Origin: Brachypterus glaber
Taxonomy: Eukaryota > Arthropoda > Insecta > Coleoptera > Kateretidae
Reading direction: 5' to 3'
Length of the DNA: 64,000 nt
NCBI GenBank assembly: GCA_958510825.1
Contig: OY294044.1
Location: 106,926,893-106,990,892, forward strand
Both the position numbers and the translations under genes were made by a program. The notes under the pieces were generated by a model, which was not told where the DNA came from, did no database searches, and saw nothing but the letters and a program-made list of their open reading frames with translations. Shown in pieces: positions 33,566-43,951 of the stretch (position 1 is its first letter; each line of letters opens with the position of its first letter).

Positions 33566-33654
33566 CAGAAAAAAAAGTAGAGACTAAGAGGACGACCCTG
33601 TAATGAAATTATAATAATTTTCGAAAAGTTCAATAAATGAATTATTTATTATTT

Positions 33655-34200
33655 ATTATAAATTAAGCTATTTTCAAACTGCTAGGCTCTGGATCCGGTT
33701 CCTTTGGTAGCTAGAAGCTCCAAAAGCTTTGGCAATCTGTTTTTAACTTGCCGAGTCATATACAATACATTTATTTCATTCAGATTAAGTTATTTTCATA
33801 GTTATACACAATAATTCTGGGGCCAAGGGGTAAGAACAGTCTTTAAAAAGTGCCTTTGACATATGTGATACTTACTTTTTTAAAGAAATGAGAATTTTTG
33901 AAATGATATTTTGATTAAATTAAATTTCTTTAGACTTTAAGTGTTGACATATGTAAAAAAAAAAATTAAAGCCTTTTTTTACTCCTTTGCCTACTGAATA
34001 ATTGTGTTAAACTGTGAAAATAGACTAATCCAAATGTGATAAATATAATGTGTTTGACTCGGTAAGTTAAAAATTTATTTTTCGGGAATCCCATTTCACC
34101 ACCTTTTCACGGCTTCTAGCATCCAAAGGAACCCGATCCAGGACCTGGCGATTTAAAAATAGCTTAATTTGAATGAAATTATATAAAATTTAAAATCAAT
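33655..34200. mobile_element. Family V foldback element, complete
   Basis: AAGCTATTTTCAAACTGCTA and GGATCCGGTTCCTTTGG at the left are mirrored by CCAAAGGAACCCGATCC and AAAATAGCTT at 34127-34183. The centre holds GGCCAAGGGGTAAGAACAGT, shared with 15545-15580. Confidence 0.7.
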
Positions 34201-34352
34201 AAATATAATAATAATAATAATAATACACAGGGTGATTCGGGAGAAACGGACCAAACTTCAGGAGTGATTGTACACATAAAAAGAATTTAAAAAACTTATA
34301 TTATAAAGAACTTTCACTTTCGGGTTTAGACCGTGTTAATGGATTTTTACTT

Positions 34353-34393
34353 TCCGACGTTTCGTCTCTTACTACTAGAGACATCTTCAGGGA
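34353..34393 (-). ncRNA. Hammerhead-ribozyme-like motif, PLE2 left arm
   Basis: Exact inverted copy of the motif at 34920-34960; see there for the parts. Confidence 0.55.
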
Positions 34394-34433
34394 TTAATCT
34401 GAAACTAAGTTTCGAATCAACTTGTGTCACTAT

Positions 34434-34676
34434 TTATGACGAGTTGTGGTTATTCACCCGTGACGAGGTTTTTCCTATCAAAGACTTCCATATTGCAGGT
34501 AAGTGGTAACCAGTGTCCCGATTGATATTGTTAGGATGCTTGATGATTTCTATCGATTCCCGTATCTTCCTTGGCATTTTTCTGTTTTCTGTTAATATTT
34601 GTTTTGTTTCAGACAAATTGATTTTATGACCTGTTTCATGTACATGTTCGGCTACTGCCGATAAGGAAATTTGTTT
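34434..34676 (-). pseudogene. Penelope-like protein C-terminus, left arm
   Basis: Minus-strand coding sequence reading SAVAEHVHETGHKINLSETK, then QILTENRKMPRKIRESIEII, then KHPNNINRDTGYHLP and AIWKSL, ending at 34434. This is the conserved end of the GIY-YIG endonuclease region of Penelope-like proteins (AEH..ETGH, ESIEI..HPNN.NRD). The reverse transcriptase and the GIY-YIG catalytic half are absent. The mirrored copy at 34697-34879 differs by few residues. Confidence 0.75.
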
Positions 34677-34696
34677 CTTTCTTATATTTTATCAAT

Positions 34697-34879
34697 TTGT
34701 CTGAAACAAAACAAATATTAACAGAAAACAAAAAAATGCCAAGGAAGATACGGGAATCGATAGAAATCATCAAGCATCCTAACAATATCAATCGGGACAC
34801 TGGTTACCACTTACCTGCATTATGGAAGTCTTTGATAGGAAAAACCTCGTCACGGGTGAATAACCACAACTCGTCATAA
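34697..34879 (+). pseudogene. Penelope-like protein C-terminus, right arm
   Basis: Plus-strand partner of 34434-34676; the open frame starts at SETKQILTENKKMPRKI and continues to the same stop. It differs from its mirror by R-to-K and I-to-L changes, so the arms have diverged little since insertion. Confidence 0.75.
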
Positions 34880-34919
34880 ATAGTGACACAAGTTGATTCG
34901 AAACTTAGTTTCAGATTAA

Positions 34920-34960
34920 TCCCTGAAGATGTCTCTAGTAGTAAGAGACGAAACGTCGGA
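34920..34960 (+). ncRNA. Hammerhead-ribozyme-like motif, PLE2 right arm
   Basis: Core CTGAAGA (34923-34929) fits CUGANGA. Stem II is GTCTCT (34931-34936) with AGAGAC (34944-34949). GAA follows at 34950-34952, then the self-complementary ACGT (34953-34956) as a minimal stem III, and C34957 as the cleavage-site base. Stem I is TCC (34920-34922) with GGA (34958-34960). One extra T (34930) separates the core from stem II. Such short stem III motifs usually need to act as dimers. Penelope-like elements are known to carry hammerhead motifs, which supports the call. Confidence 0.6.
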
Positions 34961-35340
34961 AAGTGAAAATCCATTAACACGGTCTAAACCCGAAAGTGAA
35001 AGTTCTTTATATCTTAATGGCCGTGAAAGCTTAAAATCTAAAACTTATATTGTTTGTTATTCGATATTTATTTTTATTATAGTTATATAGTCATCAAATT
35101 TTTTTATTAATCTAGCGTTTTTGTAATAAAGATTAATATTTTTGCTTGTTTTCGAGTCTTAGATAATAAAAAATATCCTCGCATTAACTATCCATGTAAA
35201 ACAAAAACTTGGTTTTCTCCATAAAAAGTTAAAAAAATAAATAAAAATCGTATGACAATATATGAGTTTTTTAAAATTATTTTTAATGTGTACAACACAT
35301 TGTTTGAGTTTGGTCCGTTTTTGCCGAGTCACCCTGTATA

Positions 35341-35789
35341 ATATAATATTTTTTATTCAATGATTTTAAAAATTAATTCAATAAGGTATTAATAAATTGT
35401 ATTCGAAATTTTATTGAAAACAATTTGCATAAGTGTCTAAATATAAGCTCCGTAAAAAAAATTGATAAAATTCATTTGAGAAGCAGATAATAACGGAAGA
35501 ATAAACTAACTTCCAGCTAATAGCATGACATTGTTATTACTAGGAAAAGGATTAAAGAGATATGAGATTCGTAGTAGTTAAAATCAATAGCAACACCTAA
35601 ATAGTATATTCTATAACTAGTATGGAAAAGACAATATTCCGCGTGAGCAGAAAGTTTGTCATACGAGCCGGCAGGCGAGTATGGCGGTCCCGCGAGCGCG
35701 GAGTGACTATTCCATACGTGTTGTAGACTATACTTTTTCTTCGACTGCAAATATGAAACACTGTATGGCTTTATAAATAATAAATATAA
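35341..35789. other. Intergenic DNA with a small GC-rich patch
   Basis: 35660-35720 is GC-rich (GAGCCGGCAGGCGAG, CCCGCGAGCGCGGAG) in an AT-rich setting. It has no pol III boxes or protein frame that I can recognise. Confidence 0.4.
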
Positions 35790-35862
35790 AATATAAATCA
35801 AAATTAAAAAATTATTATGTCTACTCCAAAGTTTTTTATTGAAGCATTTTATTTATAAAAAA

Positions 35863-35909
35863 TAGCTACAATTGTTTCAACCCTTGAATTTAGGGTCATC
35901 TTCAGGCTA
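35863..35909 (-). ncRNA. Hammerhead-ribozyme-like motif, PLE4 left arm
   Basis: Mirror of 36044-36090, with one or two differences in the stem II loop. Confidence 0.5.
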
Positions 35910-36043
35910 AAATAGTCAAAAAATTTAAAAACAAACAACACGGACTACATTATAAACATACACCACGAGGTCCAAACATACACCACGAGGTGTATGTTTA
36001 TAATGTAGTCCGTGTTGTTTGTTTTTAAATTTTTTGACTATTT

Positions 36044-36090
36044 TAGCCTGAAGATGACCCTTAATTCAAGGGTTGAAACAATTGTAGCTA
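36044..36090 (+). ncRNA. Hammerhead-ribozyme-like motif, PLE4 right arm
   Basis: Stem I TAGC (36044-36047) with GCTA (36087-36090); core CTGAAGA (36048-36054); one extra T; stem II GACCCTT with AAGGGTT (one G.T pair); GAA at 36075-36077; stem III is the self-complementary ACAATTGT (36078-36085); A36086 as cleavage-site base. Stems differ in sequence from PLE2 yet pair in the same layout. Confidence 0.6.
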
Positions 36091-36175
36091 TTTTTTATAA
36101 ATAAAATGCTTCAATAAAAAACTTTGGAGTAGACATAATAATTTTTTAATTTTGATTTATATTTTTTGAATAAAA

Positions 36176-36529
36176 TTATAGACCAGATTTATTTTAAGTT
36201 AAAAATTTTCTGTTACAGCGTTTACATTAAAATTTTATTGAGCACTGCATTATATTGCTTCATTTAAACAAAATATTTATAGATTGATGCTTTAGTTCCC
36301 TTTTAAGGACTTTTCTTGTTATTTCTTCTTGCTAAAGCAAATTATTTGGATTTTTTTATAAACGTCAAAATAATGTTTTGATTGACAATGAATTTGAAAC
36401 AAGATATCACCCTTACATCGGGAACTAAATTTATTCTGCCAACCATACAACAAGAAACAAATCATCATTAACTCAGATAGATAATGCGCGGAGTATAAGT
36501 AGAAGACAAAATAGATAAGGAAAAAATGT
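36176..36529. other. AT-rich DNA, nothing recognised
   Basis: No repeat or gene signal. Confidence 0.4.
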
Positions 36530-38080
36530 GCAAAACAATGTTTTTTTTATGGGAAAGCAATGTTTTATCTTTTCAGTAGTATTTTGTTATTTACTCATAT
36601 TTCAGGATCCGAATTATTGTGCTGCATCAATAATTGAGAACCCCGTACGTATTTTGCAGAAAATCTGCTCTTTTCTTTACTTAGATTTATTTAGTACTAT
36701 TTTTCCAAACTATGAGCTTTTTGAAAATACAATATTTTTCTTTTGAAAAATATAAGAGTTATGCAAAATACAATTTTTTGTTGCGCAAAATATGAACTTT
36801 TTCAAAAATACAAGATTATTCTTTTGAAAAGTATAAGCAAAATACGAGTTCTATTTTGCAAAAATGAGTTCTGTTTTGCAAATACTTGCTTTTTTTAAAC
36901 TGTGATTTTTGTAAAATATATTATTTTGATAAAGCGTGTTTTATTTTCCAAAGTACGAGTTTTTGTTGCGTATGTTGTTTTTCTGTAAAAAAAAATCATT
37001 TTTTTTGCCAAATAAGGGTTCTATTACAATTCACTCACCGCAGTAATGAGAAGAATCCAGCGCATGCGCACTGATTTTCTTATTTTTGTTTTGACGTATG
37101 CCAAAAATGATTATGTAACATTCTTTTGCAGAATTTTACAAAAATATCTACTTTTTTCTTTGCGAGCTAACAGTTTTTTTTTAATTGGCTAAAAGTACTT
37201 GCTTTTAAGAGTATTTTCGTAAAAAAAAATTGCCGAATATTCATTAATAAAAATTTGATTCTTAAAATATATCGCCTTCTAAATTCTGAAATATCGTATC
37301 TGAAAAATGCCTCCCATTAAAAAAAAAACAAACCAGCAAACTACCAAACCAAACCATTATTAACGTAAACCAACGCCTCCCATTAAAAAAAAAAACACCA
37401 AACCAGCAAACTACCAAACCAAACAATTGTTAACGTAAACGCCTCCCATTAAAAAAAAAACACCAAACCAGCAAACTACCAAACCAAACAATTGTTAACG
37501 TAAACGCCTCCCATTAAAAAAAAAACACCAAACCAGCAAACTACCAAACCAAACCAAACCATTGTTAACGTAAACCAACGCCCCCATTAAAAAAATCAAA
37601 CAGAAATTCGTGAGTATCTTAACAATCTTTTGCTATATATTCTAACAAAAAAAACTGGATTTTCCGCACCTAATTATATTCAAGACAGTAAGTTTTAGTA
37701 ATAAAACCAGAAATCAGTGCAAAAATTTAGTTCATTATTGTGGACCTGATGCGCACCGTAACCCCACTCAAATTAAACTATTTCATAAAACTTACAGAAC
37801 ACAAATAAAACTACAACTGCCTAAACGGAAGCCACTTTTGACATCCGTCAAAACAAAAATAAGCAAACCAGTGCGCATGTACTAGATTCTGCTCATTACT
37901 GCGGTGAGCGAATCGTGTTCTATTTTGCAAAAACTCTTGTTTTTTTCCTTTCATAGTTCTTTTAAGTTTTATTTTGGAAATTTGTTTAACTACGAGTTTT
38001 TTTTGCAAAATACGCATTTTTACAAATGTAAGATTTTTCTTAAATTTCGTAAAATACGAGCTTTTTTTCCATAATGGCAG
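36530..38080. mobile_element. Foldback element with a minisatellite core
   Basis: CACCGCAGTAATGAGAAGAA then CGCATGCGCACTG (37037-37075) is mirrored by CAGTGCGCATG and CTGCTCATTACTGCGGTG (37870-37907), and repeated AAAATACGAGTTTTT-like blocks flank both sides. The core is the tandem array at 37307-37590. No coding sequence. Confidence 0.6.
37307..37590 (+). repeat. Minisatellite, 4 units of ~64-74 bp
   Basis: Each unit has CCTCCCATT, an A run, CACCAAACCAGCAAACTACC, AAACCAAAC and TTGTTAACGTAAACG. Length differences come from the A run and extra AAACC units. The units are adjacent with no spacers, so this is not a CRISPR array. Confidence 0.9.
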
Positions 38081-38084
38081 TATG

Positions 38085-38535
38085 GACCATGGTATGCGCA
38101 ACGAGAGGCTCCTTGGCCTGCCCCAATCCACCGATTCGGCAACAGCGCGCGTCGTCGCCAGAGTCGATTCCATGGCAGCCGCGATCAGAGAGCTCCGACT
38201 GTAATTATTGTAGCTGGTGCATTCGAACGCTGTCGTGCCGTCGTCGTTGATTCCACCACGTCCTTCAAATCGCTCGGTGTGTGTGCAATTTCGGTTTTCG
38301 ACCGTTTGGGATATACGTGGTTTTGCACTTTACCAATAAACCAACTCAGTCTCTCGTTAAAAGTCGTTGTTTATTTAGAAACAAGTGAACTGTTTGTGTT
38401 TTAATTAATTTTACTGTGTTTGTTTGTTATTGATTGTTTGTTTGGTTGATAAACGAAGATTTATTGTTCTTTTTGTGGATAAATTATTATTATTATTATT
38501 ATTAATTTCTGTGGAGTTATCTCAGTTAGTAAGTA
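38085..38535 (+). promoter_or_regulatory. CpG-rich stretch, possible promoter or first exon
   Basis: 38095-38300 is rich in CpG and much less AT-rich than its surroundings (CAGCGCGCGTCGTCGCC, GTCGTGCCGTCGTCG). One frame encodes MRNERLLGLPQSTDSATARV before a stop at 38204. Downstream is a leader-like, T-rich stretch that reaches a GTAAGT at 38530. This would fit a host promoter and untranslated exon, but there is no direct proof. Confidence 0.3.
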
Positions 38536-38963
38536 TTTCAAAAATCTATTTTGAAGATGAATGTATGTATATGCTAGGGATATTTATAGAATGTTTAGAG
38601 ATGATACCATGTGCACTAGTAGTTTTTCGGGTGGGGATTCTGAGATGCATTAAAAACCAGTTGGAACGAAGAGTGATTGTTGTTAGATGGGTATAATGGG
38701 TAGAGGCCGGAGTTTTAATATTCATTTCCCGGGGTTTCCCAAAAATTTACAATTTTTAAATAGTATATGCATTTAAGTCTTTTGTGTTCGAGACTGAACA
38801 AAAAATTATTCAAGAACACTAAAGACAGTTCGCATACGTGGTGCATATAATATTTTTTCTACTAAGTAAAGCTAGTAACTTCAAATATCATTTAAAAATA
38901 TGGTCCAAACGTCGAGAAAAGTGAAAAAAAACCTGCAAACCGATTTCTCATTTTTTTTAAATA
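38536..38963. other. Intergenic DNA, no gene seen
   Basis: Could be intronic if the exon above is real. Confidence 0.3.
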
Positions 38964-39612
38964 TACAGGGTGATCCATAACTGGCATGCCAAAATTTAAG
39001 AGGTGATTCTAGATCCAAAAATATAAAAAAAGTTCCTATAAAGGTTGGTCCGGAAATGAGCCCTAAGGGATCTAGGGCCCTTTAAAATTGTAATAAAAAT
39101 AAGGTTTTTAATTAATAAATCGGGTACCGTTTAAGCTAGAGCGGCGAGCTTTTGCATGTATACTAGTATTAATAAGGGCAATAAGTTTATGTTAATTTAT
39201 TTTTTTAATTTATCCAGAGGCGTGTCCAGACGGACAAAATATATGAGGCTTAAAACATTTTAGTGTAACACTGTAGGAGCAACCGTTATCAAAAAAAAAA
39301 TGCAATTAAGAGGAAGTAACATTTTGTGCCACCAAAAACGTTACTATTTAAAAGGCTATTACTCCTTTAATATTAAATTTAGGTGTTTTGGTGTATAATA
39401 CTTTTTTGCTCAGTTTTAAATGAAGAATCACCCTGCAGCATTAAAATTTTATTGGTGCTTTTTTTTGTTCCCCATTCAATACGTCATCTTCGAAGGGCCG
39501 TAGCTCCCTTAGGGCTCATTTCCGGACCAACCTTTATAGAAACTTTTTTTCATATTTTTGGATGTAGAATCACCTCTTAAATTTCGGTACGCGAGTTCTG
39601 GAACAGGCTGTA
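38964..39612. mobile_element. TACAGGGTG-type foldback MITE (Z2), complete
   Basis: TACAGGGTGATCCATAACTG at 38964 and an imperfect partner ending GAACAGGCTGTA at 39612. Inner arms pair well: AAGAGGTGATTCTA/TAGAATCACCTCTT, GTTGGTCCGGAAATGAGCCC and its complement. This is the reference copy for Z3-Z5. Confidence 0.85.
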
Positions 39613-40941
39613 TTTTTTCATTAAATCTATTAATTAAATTTTAATTAATTAATAAATCAACTAAACATAATTAAAATAAATAAGATTTTAAATATTTTAT
39701 TGATCTTAAATCGATGTAGAAAGTTCAATACTACCTTAATGAGTATTTAAAAGTGATATTGAGGTCAAGGTATTTACCACAAACATTAAAACTAAAGAGT
39801 TGATCAACCTGACTGGATGCTTTAGAATAAAAGCAGGCGCCATATTGGGTTCCAAAATAACATCGGCACTTAGTGCTACTAAGAGTGCCGATGTATTGAA
39901 ATCTTCGCCGAAAAGTCAAAATCTTTGATCACGTTTTTTTCACATTTCTCGTTTTAGACCATTCTGAGTCGAAATCAGTAAAAAAAAATTTGCGTCCGTC
40001 TGTCTGTCTGTCTGTCTGTCTGGGTGTAAACTCTCTAACTCCATTTCTACATGAGATATCGACTTGCGATTTTTTGCATATTGTTTCTTATCGTATTCCG
40101 AAGAGCTGATTAGATTTTAGGGGTAAACGATTGGGGGTAAGGGGGTAAAAATAGGATAAAACTCCTATTTTTAGCGTTTTTTGTTTATAATTAAGGCAAT
40201 TATTATTGTATTTGGTTAATTTAGCACTTATATAAAAGATAATTTTAAATTGGTCAAAAAATGTTATAAACAACGTTTTCATAAAACGCACTGTTTTCGA
40301 AATATTGGCGTTTAAAGCAGTAAAAGGTTTTTTTAGCATATCTCACATATTTATAACCCGATTTCAAAAAATTATATTTTAAATAAAAGCTCTTTTTAAG
40401 CCCCTATAAAAAATGTTATATACAGTTTTTTGCTAGGGTGCTTGCAACGTTTCATCTAGTTTAACTTTCAATTTAGGCCTTTTTATCCTTTCATTACGAT
40501 TTTTTAAAATTAGTTTTTTGTATAATTATGATCGTCATTCTTGGGTGAAAAAAAAAAGCCTTTAGAAAAATAAATGGAAAGAAACCATGGGTTTTTCACA
40601 AAAAAAAAACAGGAAACTCCAGAAAAGGAGACTTTCTTATCATTAATTTTAAATGGTTAAAAAAATATGTTCATCTAAATTGGCAAGCATAGGTTCCTGA
40701 GGTCGCTGATAAAAAATCCGTTAATAAAAGTTTTCCTACCCCAAACCGGGGGGCGAAAGTCCCAAATCTTTTAAATATGCATTTTTTTAATTGGTTTGGG
40801 AGTTTTGAGGTCGTTGACACTGAAACTGATAACAATTATTTATTCATTCTGGAAAACTGTCCATTTTTAATGTTACGCTTTCTTATAGTGAAGTTATAAT
40901 ATATAAAATAAAATAAGGGAAACATATAATCAGACTTCACA
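39613..40941. other. Intergenic DNA with a (TCTG)n run
   Basis: (TCTG)n at 39991-40021. The rest is low-complexity; the repeated pattern of TCTGTCTG followed by text such as ACTCTCTAACTCC is also seen near 63873, suggesting an old shared element. Confidence 0.4.
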
Positions 40942-40974
40942 ATTTTTTTTTTTTTTTTTTTTTATTAAATATTT

Positions 40975-41015
40975 GTGACTGCAGTTTCGTAAGCATAAAG
41001 CTACATCATCAGACT
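40975..41015 (-). ncRNA. Hammerhead-ribozyme-like motif, PLE1
   Basis: Minus-strand core CTGATGA (plus 41006-41012), an extra T, stem II GTAGC with GCTTAC (one bulge), GAA (plus 40986-40988), self-complementary ACTGCAGT as stem III (plus 40978-40985), C as cleavage base (plus 40977), and a stem I of at least two pairs (GT with AC). Located downstream of the PLE1 coding end and before its A tract. Confidence 0.55.
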
Positions 41016-41315
41016 AAAAATTAAAGTAGTATTTTAGAAAAAGGATACATAAATAAATATTAAAGGTTTAAAAAACAATTCTTACCAATAAATAAATAAA
41101 TAAGTTAAACAAATAAAAACTATAACATTGTAAGGTTAGGAATGACAATCACAGATTGAACCAAAAATAGATGTGCAACTTTATTGCGTGTATTATGAGT
41201 ATCAGACAAGTGGCGCCACAACATGAAAAAATTGGCGGATTGAAAGAAAAATTCTGTTAGAGAACGGTAACTTTTCCATTCTTAATGCACCTAAAGGCAA
41301 ATAAACAAAAGTACA

Positions 41316-41665
41316 CTGAATATCAGGCATCATTATTTTTCTGCTGTCACTTAAAAATAAAATGTACGAAATTCGCTAACTTTCGCCAGCCTGGAGTGTG
41401 AACCAAGAACTTGATATTGGAAGAGTTGGGAATAATAAAGTTAGCAAACGTCATCTTTCACAATCACCCTTGAGCACCAAGAAACGAACTCGCAGTAAAT
41501 ATCAGACATCATTATTTTTGCTGTCACCCAAAATAAAGTGTCCGAAATTCGTCGATATTCGTCAACTTAAATGTAATAACTGAATACTGGGGAAAGAAGT
41601 ATTTTAAATATCGGACATTATTATTTACGCTGCCACCTAAAACAAAGTGTCTGAAATTCGTTACT
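41316..41665. repeat. Three diverged ~60-bp repeats in the PLE1 3' region
   Basis: Copies near 41316, 41497 and 41606 share AATATC.G.CATCATTATTT, GCTGTCACC.AAAA and GTGTC.GAAATTCG. Irregular spacing. Confidence 0.7.
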
Positions 41666-41683
41666 TCAAAACCCCATTGCCAG

Positions 41684-42358
41684 CTAAAACATGTTAAGTA
41701 AGGTGCTTCTTGGGAATGTTAACTGTTTATTTAAGATGCCGTCTGGGAACTTAGCTGAGTGAGAAATTATTTCCAACTCCTCCAAAACAGCCAACTTCGT
41801 ACTATTATACTCTGTATGTAAAAACTTTATACATCTATCTTTGTCAGCGCGGTGATCGTCATCTATAAGGTGATTTAAGAAGTGTGAAAAATGGTTGTTG
41901 TCAAAATGTTCTTTGAGTCTTATTTTTTTGAAAGACCTTTCGGTTTTCCCAATGTAAAAACAATTGCAAGAATCACAAGAAAGTTTATAAATACCTGGTT
42001 TCGTCATTGGGTCCAGTGGATCTTTATTTCTTACGAAAAATGATTTGAGGTTATTGGTGCTGCTGAAGGCAGTAATTACGTTACATCCTTTTCGGATTGT
42101 GTTTGCAAGCTGTTGGCTTATGGGGCCTATATAAGGGATTGAAACATAAATGGGTGGGTTCTCATTAATTCGTTCTAGTGCTGTCATATTATTGGTTATC
42201 AGTTTGTGTTGTTTTTTGTTTAGGATTTTTTCTATAATATTAATGTTGTAACCATTTTTATGTGCAATCTGTTTTATAATGTCAATCTCTAAAGAAAAAT
42301 TTTTCTTAGAAAGGGGTACGGTTAATGCTCGATGAACCATGCAATTGAAAGCACTCAT
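41684..42358 (-). pseudogene. Penelope-like protein, GIY-YIG endonuclease end
   Basis: The 224-aa frame holds the junction of the reverse transcriptase and the endonuclease. It begins MSAFNCMVHRAL and SLEIDIIKQIAHKNGY, characteristic of the region after the Penelope reverse transcriptase. The GIY-YIG domain follows: KPGIYKLSC, a CDSCNC cysteine cluster, FYIGKTERSFKKIRLKEHF with the conserved R and H, and a glutamate-containing LEELEI helix. In intact elements this enzyme nicks target DNA for priming. The reverse transcriptase palm is missing, so the copy is 5'-truncated. Confidence 0.88.
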
Positions 42359-42440
42359 TTTGTGTGAATGGGGGCTATTTGAATGGGAAGGGATGGCGTG
42401 ATCTGATTATTTATTGTTAATCCACTTCCAATTTACCACT

Positions 42441-42884
42441 ATTGGTAAATTTTAATCACAATTTTTAAATTTTTACATAAAGTAACATTTGTTTTTTTTT
42501 TGAGGTGCTGAATCCAATAAAAAAGTCTTCCTCCTACGTAATTTGTGCATGGTCCCTAATAAAAATACATGTTTTTGAAACTTTCTTTAATGAAAACTTA
42601 TTTTCAATTTTTTTCTGCAGTAGTATTTGTAAGAATTCTCTTGAAGGGTATATGTAACAATGAACAATGTACAAAAGTGAAAAATATCGCTTAACACACT
42701 GTTTGTATACTTTTTGTGTAACATTTATATTTGCCATAGATAACGTGTAATCTTATCATTTTTATTAAAATTAGTTGGAAAAATATGAACAAATACACTT
42801 TTGTTGAGGTAGTCTCGTTTTATATAAAAATATCGAAAAATATAAATACTAGTATACTGTCAAAAAAAAATAATTAATACAAAA
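42441..42884. other. Intergenic DNA, no gene seen
   Basis: AT-rich with no recognised element. Confidence 0.4.
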
Positions 42885-43297
42885 GCCTATCTCTTCACGT
42901 TTTGACTGCAAATGTCAATGTCGATTTAAAGTTTAATTTTTTACAAAATTTTGTGTTTGGGTTATTTTTTACCGTGTTAAAATTGTGGCTTGGTTATTTG
43001 CAGTGGAAAATAGAAGAAATGACTATAAAATATATTAGAATAATATTCTTTCTTAGAATTTTAAACATGGCGAAAACTGTAATGCCAATTCGAAACAAAA
43101 ATCCCTAAATCAGTCATCAATTTAAATGTAAGTTTTTTTAAATTTTAGAGTAAAATAGAAAAAATTGTATAAAGCACTCATTTCATAACACGTTTTAAGC
43201 GCACTAGTACTTTAGAAAATTCACCGCAAGCGGCTCGTTTTCTAAACTTGTACTCGTGCGCTAAAAACGTATGTTATGAAACTAGTACTTTAATATA
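42885..43297 (+). repeat. Family X repeat, copy 3, uninterrupted
   Basis: Same sequence as 4290-4562 joined to 5949-6085; carries the foldback AAAGCACTCATTTCATAACA with TGTTATGAAACTAGTACTTT. It supplies the empty-site reference for the LINE at 4563. Confidence 0.8.
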
Positions 43298-43531
43298 CTA
43301 TTAATATGGTCTGTTTCCTCAAGCAAGATAGTAAATTAAAAATCGCACAGTGAATATTTTCAAAACAGATTCGAATATTGGATGTGCGAATATATAGTTT
43401 ATTTTATTAAACATAACTATATTCTATACATAAACATATACTATTCGATTTTAGATTTTAAGCTTTCACGGCCATTAAGATATAAAGAACTTTCACTTTC
43501 GGGTTTAGACCGTGTTAATGGATTTTCACTT

Positions 43532-43572
43532 TCCGACGTTTCGTCTCTTACTACTAGAGACATCCTCAGGGA
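43532..43572 (-). ncRNA. Hammerhead-ribozyme-like motif, PLE3 left arm
   Basis: Same layout as 34920-34960 but with core CTGAGGA, changing only the unconstrained seventh position. Confidence 0.55.
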
Positions 43573-43951
43573 TTAATCTGAAACTAAGTTTCGAATCAAC
43601 TTGTGTAACTATTTATGACGAGTTGTGGTTATTCACCCGTGACGAGGTTTTTCCTATCAAAGACTTCCATATTGCAGGTAAGTGGTAACCAGTGTCCCTA
43701 TTGATATTGTTAGGATGCTTGATGATTTCTATAGATTCCTGTATCTTCCTTGGCAGAAAACAGAAAAATGCCAAGGAAGATACGGGAATCTATAGAAATC
43801 ATCAAGCATCCTAACAATATCAATAGGGACACTGGTTACCACTTACCTGCAATATGGAAGTCTTTGATAGGAAAAACCTCGTCACGGGTGAATAACCACA
43901 ACTCGTCATAAATAGTGACACAAGTTGATTCGAAACTTAGTTTCAGATTAA

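Larger units (their letters stand above)
34303..35039. mobile_element. Penelope-like element, inverted dimer (PLE2)
   Basis: Two copies of a Penelope 3' end lie head to head: left arm minus (34303-34690), right arm plus (34690-35039). The 12-bp target sequence AAAACTTATATT flanks the unit (34291-34302 and 35040-35051). The left arm reaches about 70 bp further into the coding sequence and the right arm about 20 bp further at the 3' end. Each arm encodes the last ~60 residues of the protein and a hammerhead-like motif about 60 bp after the stop. Confidence 0.8.
34224..35340. mobile_element. TACACAGGGTG MITE with a Penelope dimer inserted
   Basis: Ends TACACAGGGTGATTCGGGAG (34224) and complement ending CACCCTGTATA (35340), with about 35 bp of pairing including ACGGACCAAACT. 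The interior from 34303 to 35039 is a palindromic Penelope-like insertion with a 12-bp duplication. Confidence 0.8.
35790..36175. mobile_element. Penelope-type palindrome (PLE4)
   Basis: Arms of about 180 bp mirror each other nearly perfectly, from AATCAAAATTAAAAAATTAT at the left to its complement at the right. The centre holds two direct copies of AAACATACACCACGAGGT (35952 and 35974). Each arm has one hammerhead-like motif. No coding sequence is kept; assignment to Penelope-like elements rests on the motif and architecture. Confidence 0.6.
40942..42440 (-). mobile_element. Penelope-like element 3' portion (PLE1)
   Basis: Minus-strand copy with the GIY-YIG coding end (41684-42358), a 3' region containing three diverged repeats, a hammerhead-like motif (40975-41015) and an A tract (plus-strand T run 40942-40963). 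5' end lost near 42440. Confidence 0.8.

Noticed and set aside
37307..37590. CRISPR-like array of similar repeats
   Set aside because: Units are adjacent with no unique spacers, and the setting is eukaryotic; it is a minisatellite.
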